Of a stretch of 64,000 nucleotides of DNA, positions 34,551 to 45,226 are shown one piece after another. The notes under the pieces are model-generated. The model was given only the letters and a program-made list of their open reading frames with translations, was not told the origin of the DNA and did no database searches. Position numbers and translations under genes: made by a program. The stretch spans positions 434,001 through 498,000 of the forward strand of contig OY751487.1 of the NCBI GenBank assembly GCA_963565915.1. Reading direction: 5' to 3'. Position 1 is the stretch's first letter. Every line of letters begins with the position of its first letter. This stretch comes from Entoloma clypeatum. Lineage: Eukaryota; Basidiomycota; Agaricomycetes; Agaricales; Entolomataceae.

Positions 34551-35195
34551 ATGTCACACGCTCCAACACCTGCCAATTCCGTTCGACATATGCCCACCTC
34601 ATTTTTCGACCCCACCAACCGTACCGTGCACCTCGATTCGCAAAAAAGAGAGAGGACCAGACCCGTTTTGCGAGAAGTCATAGAGGTCTTCGACGGATGT
34701 AGGAGGTACAGGCTATGGTTCACAGGACGAATCCGACACTTGATCTTTGCGCACGCAGGAAACGGCGCCCCACTCGACAAAGGCATACCCCAGGCAGCCC
34801 CGCACGTCAATGCCTACATTGAACACAGGTACAACATCATCTTCATTGACGTGTTCCAGCAGCTCTGCCTAGGCCATGACATATGCGCATCACCTCAGGA
34901 TGACACCGTCTTGCAACAGGCTGTTTACGACACATGTAGGACCTTATTCGCAGCCTGTAAAGACCTATACAATGACATCCTGACCCACATCCATATCCAC
35001 CTCATCACTGCCGACCTCAAACCTCCCACGCCGACAGTATTCCATGCCGATGACCATGTCTGCCCCGCCAACAGCCTCAACGAGCCCCCACCCCTTCTGA
35101 ACACCACCAATGACTACAGAGGAACTGTAGGCAATGTACTGGCTGCCCAAGGATGTGTTGCACAAATCACGAGTACCAGGAGACAACGACAATGA
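34551..35195 (+). CDS. Hypothetical protein (214 aa)
   Basis: ATG at 34551, stop after 214 codons. The sequence is His/Thr/Pro-rich, with a better-conserved looking core (REVIEVFDGCRRYRLWFTGRIRHLIFAHAGNG and YNIIFIDVFQQLCLGHDI). No signal peptide, membrane segment or known domain is recognised. It lies between copia-2 and a Lys-rich coding remnant, so it may belong to a decayed mobile element instead of being a host gene. Confidence 0.35.
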   Translation: MSHAPTPANSVRHMPTSFFDPTNRTVHLDSQKRERTRPVLREVIEVFDGCRRYRLWFTGRIRHLIFAHAGNGAPLDKGIPQAAPHVNAYIEHRYNIIFIDVFQQLCLGHDICASPQDDTVLQQAVYDTCRTLFAACKDLYNDILTHIHIHLITADLKPPTPTVFHADDHVCPANSLNEPPPLLNTTNDYRGTVGNVLAAQGCVAQITSTRRQRQ

Positions 35196-36030
35196 CGTCC
35201 GCGCCGCCGGTGCCCCGTACATGCCGCACCTCAACAGAACGGGTACAGAACGATACCAGGACCCTCCCAGATGCCCACTGCACCCCATATCTCAACCTTG
35301 CCGATGTACAGATACAGTACATGTTGACCGTACCGAACATGTACCAGTCCCCTCAGCACCATATTGATATACAGTACCAAACACGTACCAGACATCTACC
35401 GTACACCATACCTCGACTATACCGATGTACAGACCTGCGCCGACCTCACAGAACAGATACCAGATGCCCACCGCACCACGTACCTCGACAACGCTAGCGT
35501 ACAGACCCATGCCGACCCCGCCAAACATGTACCAGCCAGCTGAACACTACTTTGACAGACCACATGTCCCGCCCCAACCTCTGATAGCCATGACAATGAC
35601 AATAATCGCCCCCCAGACCACCAACAACAACAACAACAATGTACCCTGGCTGTGACGAGATCCTTGCAGTGTTACAAAAAGAATGAGAGAAGGCAAAGGC
35701 GAGGAATGAGGAGGAGAAGTCAAAGGTGAAGAACAAGAAGGAGTCAATATGGACAACGAGCAAGGAAAGCAACAAGGAGGAGGATAAGATGAGGAAGAAG
35801 AAGAAGACGGTATACACGACGACCGAGGATAGTGATGATGAATCGAGTGAGGAGTTATCAGCAAAGTGGTCCCAGGGCTGGTAGCAAACTATAGCAAACA
35901 CACTCACATGCATAGCAGCAATAGCACCCTGTAACAACCTCACTGGCAGGCATAGCAACCTCTAGCAATATAGTACTGAAGTATGATAGCATTGTAGCAT
36001 CATAGTACCATAACATGTGTAGTATAGAAA
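35196..36030 (+). other. Low-complexity DNA with a Lys/Glu-rich coding remnant
   Basis: 35200-35560 is Pro/Thr-coding DNA with recurring GTAC and ACCAG motifs. About 35688-35881 reads as an open Lys/Glu/Asp-rich tail (EEEKSKVKNKKE, KMRKKKKTVYTTTEDSDDESSEE) and stops at TAG. A similar Lys-then-Asp/Ser tail occurs at 38483-38617. Past 35880, TAGCA/TGCTA motifs recur. No intact gene. Confidence 0.4.
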
Positions 36031-36368
36031 CTTGGTAGCACCAAATTTTATTTATTTATTCAAGAAATACTCATAGCTGCTGAAGGTCGTGAAAACATGA
36101 CTGAATATGTACAACAAAGAAAAATCTTGCGTGTCCCCCCTGCATATCCCTTGCCGCACATTGTCTCTTCCGTCACCTGGCAATCCTCGGTTACACTCCT
36201 GCCCCTCATGTCCAGCCTGACGTGACCCCCCCTCCCCTGTGTCTCTCTCAGCTCTTGTCCACACATGTTTCACTTGTCACCCACCTTGTGTCCCACAAGT
36301 CCCTTGCATGCCTGAGGTTGACTGGCCTGTACTTTGGAGCGTCAGCGGCCTTGCAGGTGATGCATCTA

Positions 36369-36977
36369 GTGTTTGAAAGTTTGGTCCGGTCTCGTTTTTG
36401 ACCCTCCAAAAAGAAGAACCGAGACCGGTATAGGTTTCTTAGATTTACCAAAATAGTAAAAACGAGACTGAACCAGTGTGAAACCGGTCATACCAGTTCT
36501 GTTTCTCAGATAGAGTGAAACAAAGACCAGTTCAGACCGGTCTTCACCCGCAGTTGGTATACTCACCAACCGCGGTGTGTTTTTTGAGTTTTTGATGATT
36601 GTTTGACTTTATTTGGGTTTTTGATATCAAAGAATCATCAAAAAATTCAAGATTGAACCGCAGTTTGTCAGTATACCAACTGCGGTTTTTTTATTTTATT
36701 TTTGATGTCAGAAATTGGTCAAAGAATCACTGAAAAACTCAGAGTTTAACTGCAGTTGGTGAGTATACCAACTGTGGGTGACTTTCGGTCAAAGACCGGT
36801 TTAAACTGGTTCAAACCGGTTTTTTAGCGGTCTCTGAAAGTCCTGAAAAAAGACAAACTGGAAACCGGTTGTGATCCAAAACCTTACAGACCGAGACTGC
36901 AGTCCACTCTCAAAACCAGTTCATTACAGTCCGGTTTTGGTCCGGTTATAGGTTCTTGAGACCGAACCTTGAAACAC
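36369..36977. mobile_element. TIR element rich in ACCGGT motifs, TA-flanked
   Basis: Termini GTGTTTGAAAGTTTGGTC and, inverted, GTGTTTCAAGGTTCGGTC, each preceded by TA (36367-36368, 36978-36979). Aligning with the empty arm near 37790 fits a 2-bp TA duplication in length. The interior repeats ACCGGT/GAACCGGT-like words and carries three hairpin-forming segments (36548-36575, 36656-36687, 36750-36777) built on CCGCAGTTGGTATAC. There is no coding region. Related ends occur at 51661 and 56093. Confidence 0.7.
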
Positions 36978-37399
36978 TAGACGCTTACCTGGCCATGCAT
37001 GTCTAATGGCAGGTCCCTGCCTGCTCCTCCCATGCACGCTTCCCATGTGCCTGCTGCCGTTCTCATGTCTCAGGTGCTGTTTCTTGCGCGCCTCCCGCTG
37101 TTCCCCATGAGTCCTGCCATGTTCCCGCTTCCCGCCGTCCAGGAGGAGGAAAGCGGAGGAAGGTGATGGGGGAAGGCAAGAAGATGTGGAGTGGGGGAAC
37201 TCAGTTATAATCAGCAGGTTCCAGGCCCAGGCACCAATGCTGAAATATCGGAACCTGCCGATCCTGGCAACAGCCGAAAGTCAAAGAATATTCTAAGTCC
37301 ATCATGTCTACCCCCATCACCTTCCTCTGCCTCCCTCCTCCTTGGTCAATGCCTCCTCCCTCTGTTCAAATGAGGGCCACCGACCCCCCTAAATAGGTA

Positions 37400-37760
37400 A
37401 GTACCATGCATCCACATCAGAACATGACCACTGATGAGACATGTGAGAATGGCGGGAATCATATGAAGCATGGCATGCATGACACAAGGACGGCAGGGAA
37501 TGGCACGGGACACATGAGAATGGCAGGGGAACTGGACAGAACATGTGAGAACGGTATGGCACACGCGAGGAACAGCCAAGAGAGTACAGGAACGGCGGGA
37601 GGCATGTGAGAAATGGCACCTGAGATGCCAGAACACGGCGGGACTCGCGAGATTGGCACAGAATGACAGGACTCGCAAGGAACAGCGGGAGGCGCACAAG
37701 AAACAGCACCCAAGACACAAGAATGGCGGCAGGCACATGGGAAGCGTGTGTGGGAGGAGC
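37400..37760. repeat. Degenerate minisatellite
   Basis: Loose tandem copies of a 25-30 bp theme (GAGAATGGC, GGAACAGCGGGAGGC, ACATGTGAGAA), with variable spacing. Open frames on both strands here are by-products of the repeat. Confidence 0.5.
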
Positions 37761-37905
37761 AGGCAGGGACCTGCCGTTAGACACACATGGCCAGGTAAGC
37801 ACCCTGACGTGTCACCTGCAAGGCCGCTGATGCTCCAAAGTACAGGCCAGTCCACCTCAGGTGTGCGAGGGACTTGCAGGACACGAGGTGGGTGATCACC
37901 TGCGT

Positions 37906-38711
37906 GAGCCTGCACCAAAGTACAAACCGGACCATGAGTCCTGTGCGATGTCAAGATGCCTGACCACAATCCTCAAGGCACATGAAGGAAAGGGGGAGGG
38001 ATGAGCCTGAGGCAAGACAAGACAGATGCGCCGTTAGGCACACACTTGCTGGGTAAGCACCCTGACACGTCACCTATGCGTGAACCTGCTGATGAACTGC
38101 AGGCCAGACTGGTGCCATGTCAAAACATTCAACCACAATTTTTAGAGGATGTGAAGGGAAGCCGGGAATGGGGAGGTGGGGGCAATGTATACCGTACTTT
38201 CTTAATTTTGTAATTATATATATCCGACAATGAATTGGTTTTTGGTTTAATCATTTCTCTTTGGATTTATGGTTTGTGAGATTAGTAGTAACAAGAGACC
38301 AATGCTAATGGTATGTAAGATATGCCTTGCTATGGAGTGCTATGTAGCATGAGTATGTGACTCGGTAGCCCTTTGTAGCATGAGTATGTGACTCTGTAGT
38401 GCTACAAACAAAATAATGTATGCTACAGTGCTATACCACTATGGAGTGCTATCAAGTGCTACATAGCACAGATCTGGTTTGCTGATGCGAGGACAGGAAG
38501 AAGAGGAAGAAGAAGAGTACCAAGAAGTTGTCCAAGAAGAAGACTGCCCACTGTCGACGACAATCCGACTCTGATTCAGACGATCTGGACACCTCCGATG
38601 ACAGTTCCGACCACTGATCACAAAGGAAGAAGGGTAGGAGTAGAAGATAGGGAGGTTTATTTTGTTTGAGGATTAAGCAGGGATGCTTGATATTTCAAGT
38701 AAGGGGAAGGT
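37906..38711. other. Interval with TGCTA-rich DNA and a coding remnant
   Basis: 38325-38470 repeats TGCTA/TAGCA and GAGTATGTGACTC words. 38483-38617 is a short open Lys-rich then Asp/Ser-rich tail (KKRKKKSTKKLSKKK, SDSDSDDLDTSDDSSDH) ending TGA, similar in character to 35688-35881. No intact gene. Confidence 0.4.
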
Positions 38712-38801
38712 GTATAGCAAGCTTCCAGGCTAGCCAGGGATATGGTCACGTGACATAGATGTGTAGCATTGGACGTAGTGTACTTGTCATTCCCTTAGCT
38801 C
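38712..38801. repeat. 90-bp dispersed repeat, copy 2
   Basis: Counterpart of 28254-28343. It abuts the presumed LTR start at 38802. Confidence 0.8.
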
Positions 38802-39144
38802 TGTTATATCCATCTCTGAGTCTCCGATCTACTCTGATCATCCTCCGACATTCCGGACATCCGTTACCTCCGCATCTCTGCACATTGCCGTCTTGCATTT
38901 CATATTCATAACTCCATGCCTTTATGCATTTCATATTCATATTCCAGTTTACTTATGCATCGCCTTTTCTGCATGGTCCGTTGACCGACATCTCCGATGT
39001 TTGATACAGTTGCTGGCAACTTACGCCACAACTCCGGACCTACTCCGACCATCTCCATAAAGTAATCACATTTAGATATTTAAGCTTGTACCATACCTGT
39101 AGTTCCTCAGTTCGAATATCAACAAAGTTCACTCCTCTACTCCC

Positions 39145-40216
39145 CGTTCATGCCAGAGATCCTCGCCGTACCTCAGGGAGAGCCTCCAATGCTGTGCAGG
39201 CTACCAAACACATCAACACTGTCATCTCCAATCCTGTCTCCCCAGAAACTGTGAGAAGGGTTCTCAGAAAACATGAATTCAAGGCTGTAACAAAGAAGAA
39301 AAGATCTTTCTTAAAGGCCATACATCGGAAGAGGCGGTTGGCATTTGCTATGAAGCACAGAGAATGGACAGTGGAGGACTGGAAGAGGGTCATTTGGTCA
39401 GATGAGACCAAAATCAACAGGTTTGGGTCAGATGGCAAGGAATGGGTCTGGAAAAAGAAGGGTGAGGGGCTTATTGAAAGAGAGGTTCAGGGCACAGTCA
39501 AGTTTGGGGGAGGAAATATTATGGTTTGGGGTTGTATGGGTTGGGAAGGTGTGGGGAGACTTGCAGAGGTTGAGGGGAGGATGGATGCTGATCAGTATGT
39601 GTCCATTTTGGAGGACAATTTGCTGCCCAGCATGGAGGAGAGTGGAATCTCTGAAGAGGAGATCATTTTTCAGCAGGACAATGACCCCAAGCACACCTCC
39701 AAGAAGGCCAAAAAATGGATGGACAGCAAGAATATTGCTCTGCTGGATTGGCCTGCACAGTCCCCAGACCTCAATCCTATTGAACACCTCTGGGTTCATA
39801 TTAAAAGGAAGTTGAATGAATATCCAACACCACCCAAGGGAGTCTGGGAGATTTGGGACAGAGCAGCAGAGGTGTGGAATAATATAGAGCCAGAAGTGTG
39901 TCAAAACCTGATAGAAAGTATGCCAAGAAGGGTAGAGGCAGTAATCAAAGCTAAGGGGGGTAATACCAAGTACTAAAGTATAAAATACTGTATTTATTGT
40001 ACATACTCACAAAACTGATTCAATGAGTCCCTGGAGTAATTTGATCATATATTGATCATTTTTTATGGGAATTACATAATTATTGCAGATTCTGAGAGTC
40101 CTGAAGCAGGGCTTTTAACCAGGTACCAATACCTTCTTTTGATTGGCATTATTTGCAAAATTATTTTGAAGGTATTCACAAAGTAGCAAACATTGAATCA
40201 GTTTTGTGAGGCACTG
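39145..40216 (+). mobile_element. Tc1/mariner-like transposon, left end missing
   Basis: Transposase remnant plus 3' flank ending in inverted-terminal sequence GAGGCACTG followed by TA (40217-40218). No matching left terminus is found near 39060-39150, where the DNA instead looks like the host LTR, so the 5' end was lost. A perfect 20-bp inverted pair (40006-40025 and 40191-40210) sits in the 3' part. Confidence 0.8.
39147..39976 (+). pseudogene. Tc1-like DD34E transposase, N-terminally truncated
   Basis: Open to TAA after GGNTKY. The second helix-turn-helix region is partly present (SPETVRRVLRKHEFKAVTKKKRSFLK). The catalytic triad is visible: WSDETK, then QQDNDPKHTSK, then SPDLNPIEHLW with 34 residues between the second Asp and the Glu. 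The first DNA-binding domain and an initiator Met are absent, since the frame runs back into the LTR with no ATG. Catalytic core apparently intact, but no functional protein is expected from this locus. Confidence 0.9.
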
Positions 40217-40295
40217 TAAGTATTAGTCAAAATGTCGGAGATGTCGGAGGTGTCGGAATTGGTCGGAAATTGTCGGAATTGATCAGAAAGTAACA

Positions 40296-40460
40296 GTATT
40301 TCCCCCTTAGGGCCAAACCCATGAGGCCTAAGGACCTAGGTGGTCGGTGTGCGTGAACTGTGTCATGTGATGTGTTGGTTGAAAATACCGTCCGAGTGGT
40401 TCTTTCTTCTTGTTCCCCCCATTATCTTTCCACTTGAAAAACTCTTCTGAAAATCCTCAA
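40296..40460. other. Polypurine tract (minus) and leader of the antisense ORF
   Basis: The minus-strand tract CCTAAGGGGGAAATAC lies at about 40296-40311. The rest is the 5' flank of the plus-strand ORF that starts at 40461. Confidence 0.45.
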
Positions 40461-41394
40461 AATGTCGGCAAACAAATTCCAAAAAGAATTGGAGGTGCTG
40501 CAGGCCAAACTCGTGGAGGTGGAGGCTAAGAAGTGAGCAGCGGAGGAGGAGGCTGCCAAGAAGGCTGAGGAGGAGTGGAGAGCGGAGGAGGAGTGGAGAG
40601 CGGAGGAAGAGAGGGTAGCGGAGGAGATGTGGGTAGCAGAGGAGATGTGGGTAGCAGAGGAGATGTGGGTAGCAGAGGAGATGTGGGTAGCAGAGGAGAC
40701 ACGTCGGCTGTCGGAGCTGGCGGCTCAGAAGAGGGCTGATGAAGTGGCCGCTACGCGGGGCGCGTTGAGCAAGGGGTTGGGGGTGTCACAGGCAGAGAAG
40801 AAGAAGAAGGTGACAAAGAAGAGGAAGGTGGAGGAGATGGCGGCGACGGTCGGAGAGGGGTCGGGAGTCAGGGTCGGGGTCAGCGCCTGCAATAGATGCA
40901 TTCTGAAGGGCATCGAGTGCGAACATGATGAGTGAGTTCTTCTTTGGTTCATCTTTTCTGTTTTAACCTTTTATTTTAGGAATAAGTCGTCCTGCAAGGG
41001 TTGTGTCAAAGACAAGAAGAAGTGCAAGGTCGGAGCGTCAGAGGGAAAGTCAGAGGTGGAGGAGGTTAAGAAGATGGTGAAGATAAATAAGGGAAAAAAG
41101 AAGGTGTCGGAGGTACCGTTGGAGAGTTGGTCGGAGGACACCATCTTGAGTGTCCTCAAGATGATTTTGGCAGAGACCAGGCAGGTGAGGCGACTGCAAA
41201 CAGCAGTTGAAGACTCAGTGAACACCAAGTACCAGCCCAAGTTGCCTGAGGTGTCGGAGGAGGAGTTGGAGTCGGACATGGATACAGCGGAGGAGACACA
41301 CAAGTTGAAACTGGAGAAGAGGATCGCGAGGAGGATTAGGAAGGACATAGTGAATAGGAAGAGGTTGGAGTTGCCAGAGCTGTCGGACGATTAA
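40461..41394 (+). pseudogene. Coiled-coil/Cys-cluster ORF antisense to gypsy-B
   Basis: ATG at 40461, an in-frame TGA at 40533-40535, then open. An intron about 40934-40980 (GTGAGT...TTTTAG) joins two exons, ending TAA at 41392-41394. The N-terminal half is an Ala/Glu/Arg coiled coil with a 6-residue repeat. Next come a basic KKKKVTKKRK stretch and a Cys-cluster made by splicing: CNRCILKGIEC then SCKGCVKDKKKC. The C-terminus is acidic and Leu-rich. The spacing resembles a fungal zinc-cluster DNA-binding motif, but the match is not exact. It lies between the chromodomain end of gypsy-B and its polypurine tract, on the opposite strand, so it may be an extra gene carried by the element. The TGA could be a decayed CGA. 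Confidence 0.55.
40621..40692 (+). repeat. 18-bp coding tandem repeat, four units
   Basis: Four identical units of GAGGAGATGTGGGTAGCA code EEMWVA; a diverged fifth unit precedes at 40603. Copy number is likely variable between strains. Confidence 0.9.
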
Positions 41395-41519
41395 GACATG
41401 TTGATTTTGGAGCTGTCGGAGAAGGCGGAGGAGGAGGAGGAGTTGGACAAGGAGGAGGGTCTGTCAAACAAGAAACAATGTACTAAGTAGATAGCAATAG
41501 TACTTGTTTTTTCTTGTTT

Positions 41520-44500
41520 CAGAGCGACGTGAGCGGACCCGGTTTGTTGGGATAAGCAGAATGAAAGTCGGAGACAAGCTCAGGGGCGTTTTCCAGTTCA
41601 TTGGCTGGTAGCCAAGAGAATTCTTCATCAGTGTTTTCATATCCTTACCAACAGACGAAATATAGTAGCTTGCAGCTACGTCGTCAGTCGATCTTTGAGT
41701 CGACAATTTCAGCAATCTCGTACTCAAGTTCTCCGTTGATGTCAATCGGAGGAGGCGGAGGTTGGGTCTGATTTGGAATGGTGTTTGGAGTTGCAGGTTC
41801 AAGCATGGAGACGTGGTAGACAGGGTGAACACCACAGAATGTGTCAGGGAGTCGGAGGGTAAAGGAGTGTGTGCCAGGTTGTGCAATGATCTCATATGGT
41901 CCCAAGTACTTTTCTGAGAGTTTCTTGGATGGGCGTGTTGTGCGGAAGAACTGTGCTTTGACAAAAACCTGTTGTCCGACAGAGAACATCGGAGCTGCGA
42001 TCCAATTATTGTTGGAGGACTTCTGGTAACGTCGTTGAGTGTCGGAGATGGTGGCTTTCAGTTCTTGGTGAAGTTTGTCTAAGTCGGTCATGAAGGATTG
42101 GGCTCGGGAAGAGGCGAGGTCTCGTTCTGGGTGAACAGTAATGTTCGGATGGTAACCCTTGTTAGCAAAGAAGGGAGATATGCCAGTGTTAGCACTAGGT
42201 GCGTTGTTGTACGCAAACTCCGCAATCAGAAGGAGAGCGGACCAGTTGTCCTGTTGGTAGTTGCAGAATATCCACAAGCACTGTTCGAGGGTCTGGTTAG
42301 TGCGTTCGGTTTGGCCATCGCCTGCGGGGTGGTAACCAGAGGTAAAGTGGAGGGTCATGTTTAGAGCCTTTCCGAGAGATCAGAAGAATGAGACAAATTC
42401 AGGGCCGTGGTCGGAGGTGACATGTTTGGGGATGCTGTGTTTAGAGAAGACATGTAATACAAAGAGTACAGCAAGGTCTTCGGAGGTGCAGTGAATGGTT
42501 GTCGGAATGAAGATACTTTGCTTCATTAATCGGTCAACGATAACAAGGATGGAGTCAAAGTTGTCGGAGGTTGGAAGGGTCTCGATGAAATCCATTGAGA
42601 TAGAATTCCAAGGACATTCAGGGATTGGGAGCTGTTTGAGTAGGCCGTAAGGCTTGTGTCCTTGTGGCTTCGATCACATGCAAGTGGTACATGACTTGCA
42701 ATAGTGTTTGACAAAATCTCGTATTCTGGGCCAAATATAATCGCGCTGAATGAGACTAAGTGCCTTGTTCTGACCTGGGTGTCCAGCAAGCATATGATTG
42801 TGCTTGTGCTGTAGGACTCGGAGTCGGAGGTCATCAGAGTCGGGAACATATATCTGATTGTCATGTCGGAGGAAACCATTGGGGTCGAGAGACCAGTGGG
42901 GTTTAGGATCTTTGGAAAGAGTGTCGTAAAGGGTGTCGGAAGGGAGTGCTGTGAGTATGTTGTGGTGGAGCTTCTCTGTGTCCATGATAATGGTTGCACG
43001 GAGGACATGCTCAAGGAGTTGAGTCACGCGAACTGAAGCGGAGAGTTGTTCTTGCAAAAAGACTGGTCAGAGGTTGGTCGGATTGATGTCGACATAGTCG
43101 CTATTTCCCCCTTTAGGGTAGACAGCCCAATGTCTAGTTAGAGAGTTGGGTTTAGTTCCCAATCGGCTGGGGCGGAATCAGATGACGAGGTTGAACTGAG
43201 AAAGGTATTCCGACCATCGGACTTGTCGGCATGAAAGAACTTTGGTGGTGGCAAAATACTCGAGATTTTTGTGGTCGGTAACGACATCAATCGGAGTACC
43301 GGAGCCTTCGAGGTAATGGTGCCAAATTTTAAATGCTTTGTAGATGGCAAGAAGTTCCTTATTGTGGGTGTCATAGTTTACTTTGGGGGCCGTGAAGGTG
43401 CAGGAATGGAATGCGACAGGGTGGACTTCATTGTTGGAGGTGACAATTGACAAAATAGCCACTAGGGCATAGTCAGATGCGTCGGTTTCGACAATTATCA
43501 GAGAGTCAGGGATCCAGTGTGTCAGGATCGGAGCGGTGGTAAATGCCTTCTTCAGGTCATTAAAGGAGGTTCAAGCATCATCGGAGAACAGCCAAGTGGC
43601 ATGTTTCCTGGTTAAACGAGTGAGTGGAATAGTGATGTTGGAATAGAATGGAATGAAATGTCGGTAAAAGTTTGCAAAACCCAAAAAGGACTGGACATCC
43701 TTCACTCTGCGCGGTTCAGGCCAATCCTGAATAATCTTGACTTTTGCTTCCGACATTTTGAGTCCGTCGGGAGAAAGGATAAATCCAAGATATTCTACAG
43801 TTTTGGCAGAGAAGTGGCACTTGTTGGCGCGGGCGTAAAGACCATGTTGTCGGAGTCATCGGAGGACTTCTCAGACATGTTTTTTGTGTTCCTCGGGGTT
43901 GTCGGAGTAGATCAGGATGTCGTCGAGGTAAATGGTAATGCAGTTGTCCAGAAGGTCGGAGAAGATGTTGTTCATGAAACGTTGGAAGGCTGCAGGTGCG
44001 TTAGACAATCCACATGGCATTACTAACCATTCAAACGATCCATAGCGAGTGCGGAATGCAGTTTTTCATTCATCACCTTCAGCGATGCGGACTAGGTGGT
44101 ATGCATGTCGGAGGTCTATGGTGGTATAAACACATGCTTTTCCGGCAGTGGCTAAGAGGTCGGAGATGAGCGGAAGTGGGTATCGGTCCTTCTTTGTGAT
44201 TTTGTTCAGGCGGCCTCGGTAGTCGACACAAAGTCGGAGTGATCCATCTTTCTTTCGGACAAAGAGGATCGGAGCGCTGTGAGGTGAACTAGAAGGTTTG
44301 ATAAAACCGATATTGAGATGCTCGTCGATGAAGTCTCGGAGGGATCCAAGTTCGGATTGCGAGAGTGAGTACATCGGACCAATCGGAGGGGAAGTTCCTT
44401 CCTCCAATTGATCTTGAGATTGTAGGGTGGGGTGCAAGGGTGTTGGCTTTTTTCTTACTGAATACATCAGCAAAATCGTGGTATTCCTTGGGTATGCCAG

Positions 44501-45133
44501 AGAGATCGGGAGCGTTGTCGGAGACGGACGCGGAATTGGCGGAGATGTTGGAGAGGTGACCGCGGAAAGTGTATGCCCCAGGAGCTTTACATGCATGCAG
44601 ATATGCAGCTGCATTGACCATGGTGATCTGTGGCAGGTCGGAGGTGTTCGGAGTGAGCAGATCGGAGGTGCCCATCAGAGAGGGCGGACACTGTGGAGGT
44701 GGCAGAGCTGCCTCAGCAGTGACGTCGGAGTCGGACTCGGAGTGTCGGGTAACGTAGAACGGAATAAGATACTGCCCAATACCCAGTCAATCAACAGATT
44801 GTAGCAGGTGAGCCAGTTGTGTCCTAGAACCAAATTACAAGACAAATCAAGGGTTGTCACATAAGACGCAATGGTCAGAAGTTCACCAGAAGGGAATCGG
44901 AGAGGAAGATCAATAAATTGTGTGATATAAGTATTTGAAGAACCATCAAAAAGTTTCAAAACCATAGGTGAAGGAATCGGAGTCGGAGATAAGTTTAAAG
45001 AAGAAATAAACCTGGTATCTGCGAAGCAATGTGTAGAACCAGAATCAATAAGAGTCTTTATCAGAAGAGAATCGGAAAAGGTCAGAGATATCAAATCAAT
45101 ACATAGAGAGTTCAGATTTGAGAGAGCGGACAC
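41520..45133 (-). pseudogene. gypsy-B chromovirus pol, multiply stopped
   Basis: Reading leftward: protease with [12 protein letters not shown] near 45060; RT with [16 protein letters not shown] and [11 protein letters not shown] (near 43915); RNase H with ETDASDYAL and DHKNLEYF; integrase with H-H-C-C zinc, MDFIETLP, SDHGPEFV and GQTERTNQTLEQ; and a C-terminal chromodomain (LEYEIAEIVDSKID, then FVCW and GYENTDEEFSWLP). Stops break the frame near 44066, 43571, 43178, 42674, 42380 and 41684. Most are TGA where the family has Arg (FF-R-SLG, CM-R-SKP, LVI-R-FRPG) or Trp (GDE-W-KTAF). One chromodomain stop (TAA near 41645) is not a simple transition. A purine tract is also seen at the RNase H/integrase border (43093). 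Confidence 0.9.
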
Positions 45134-45226
45134 ATTGAGTCAGAGGGTTTCCAAAGGTGCACGAAAGGAGTCAATGCAATCCCCAGTACGTGCTGGAATC
45201 TGAGGACTGCTTACTATTTTTTTGAC

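Larger units (their letters stand above)
36272..37905. repeat. Imperfect inverted repeat, left arm split by a TIR element
   Basis: The left arm (about 36272-36368 plus 36980-37105) is the reverse complement of about 37650-37905. Matching landmarks are TGGCCTGTACTTTGGAGC, GCGGCCTTGCAGGTGA, GCTTACCTGGCCA and CTCCCGCTGTTCC. The uninterrupted right arm serves as the empty-site reference for the insertion at 36369-36977. Part of the motif recurs once more near 38030-38100. Confidence 0.75.
38802..40295 (-). repeat. Probable 3' LTR of gypsy-B, interrupted by a Tc1-like element
   Basis: On the plus strand it runs from TGTTATATCC to GAAAGTAACA (terminal TGTTA/TAACA). The minus-strand sequence CCTAAGGGGGAAATAC directly outside its right end is a polypurine tract in the right place for a minus-strand element. 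Interior is rich in CTCCGAC/GTCGGAG words, as is gypsy-B. A Tc1-like insertion occupies much of it. No second copy is in the window, so the assignment rests on position and ends. Confidence 0.55.

Noticed and set aside
36369..36977. hAT element with an 8-bp duplication
   Set aside because: The 8-bp flanks do not match; comparison with the empty arm fits a 2-bp TA duplication instead.
38802..39145. Left terminus of the Tc1-like element
   Set aside because: No inverse of the right end (CAGTGCCTCACAAAAC) was found; the DNA reads as LTR sequence.
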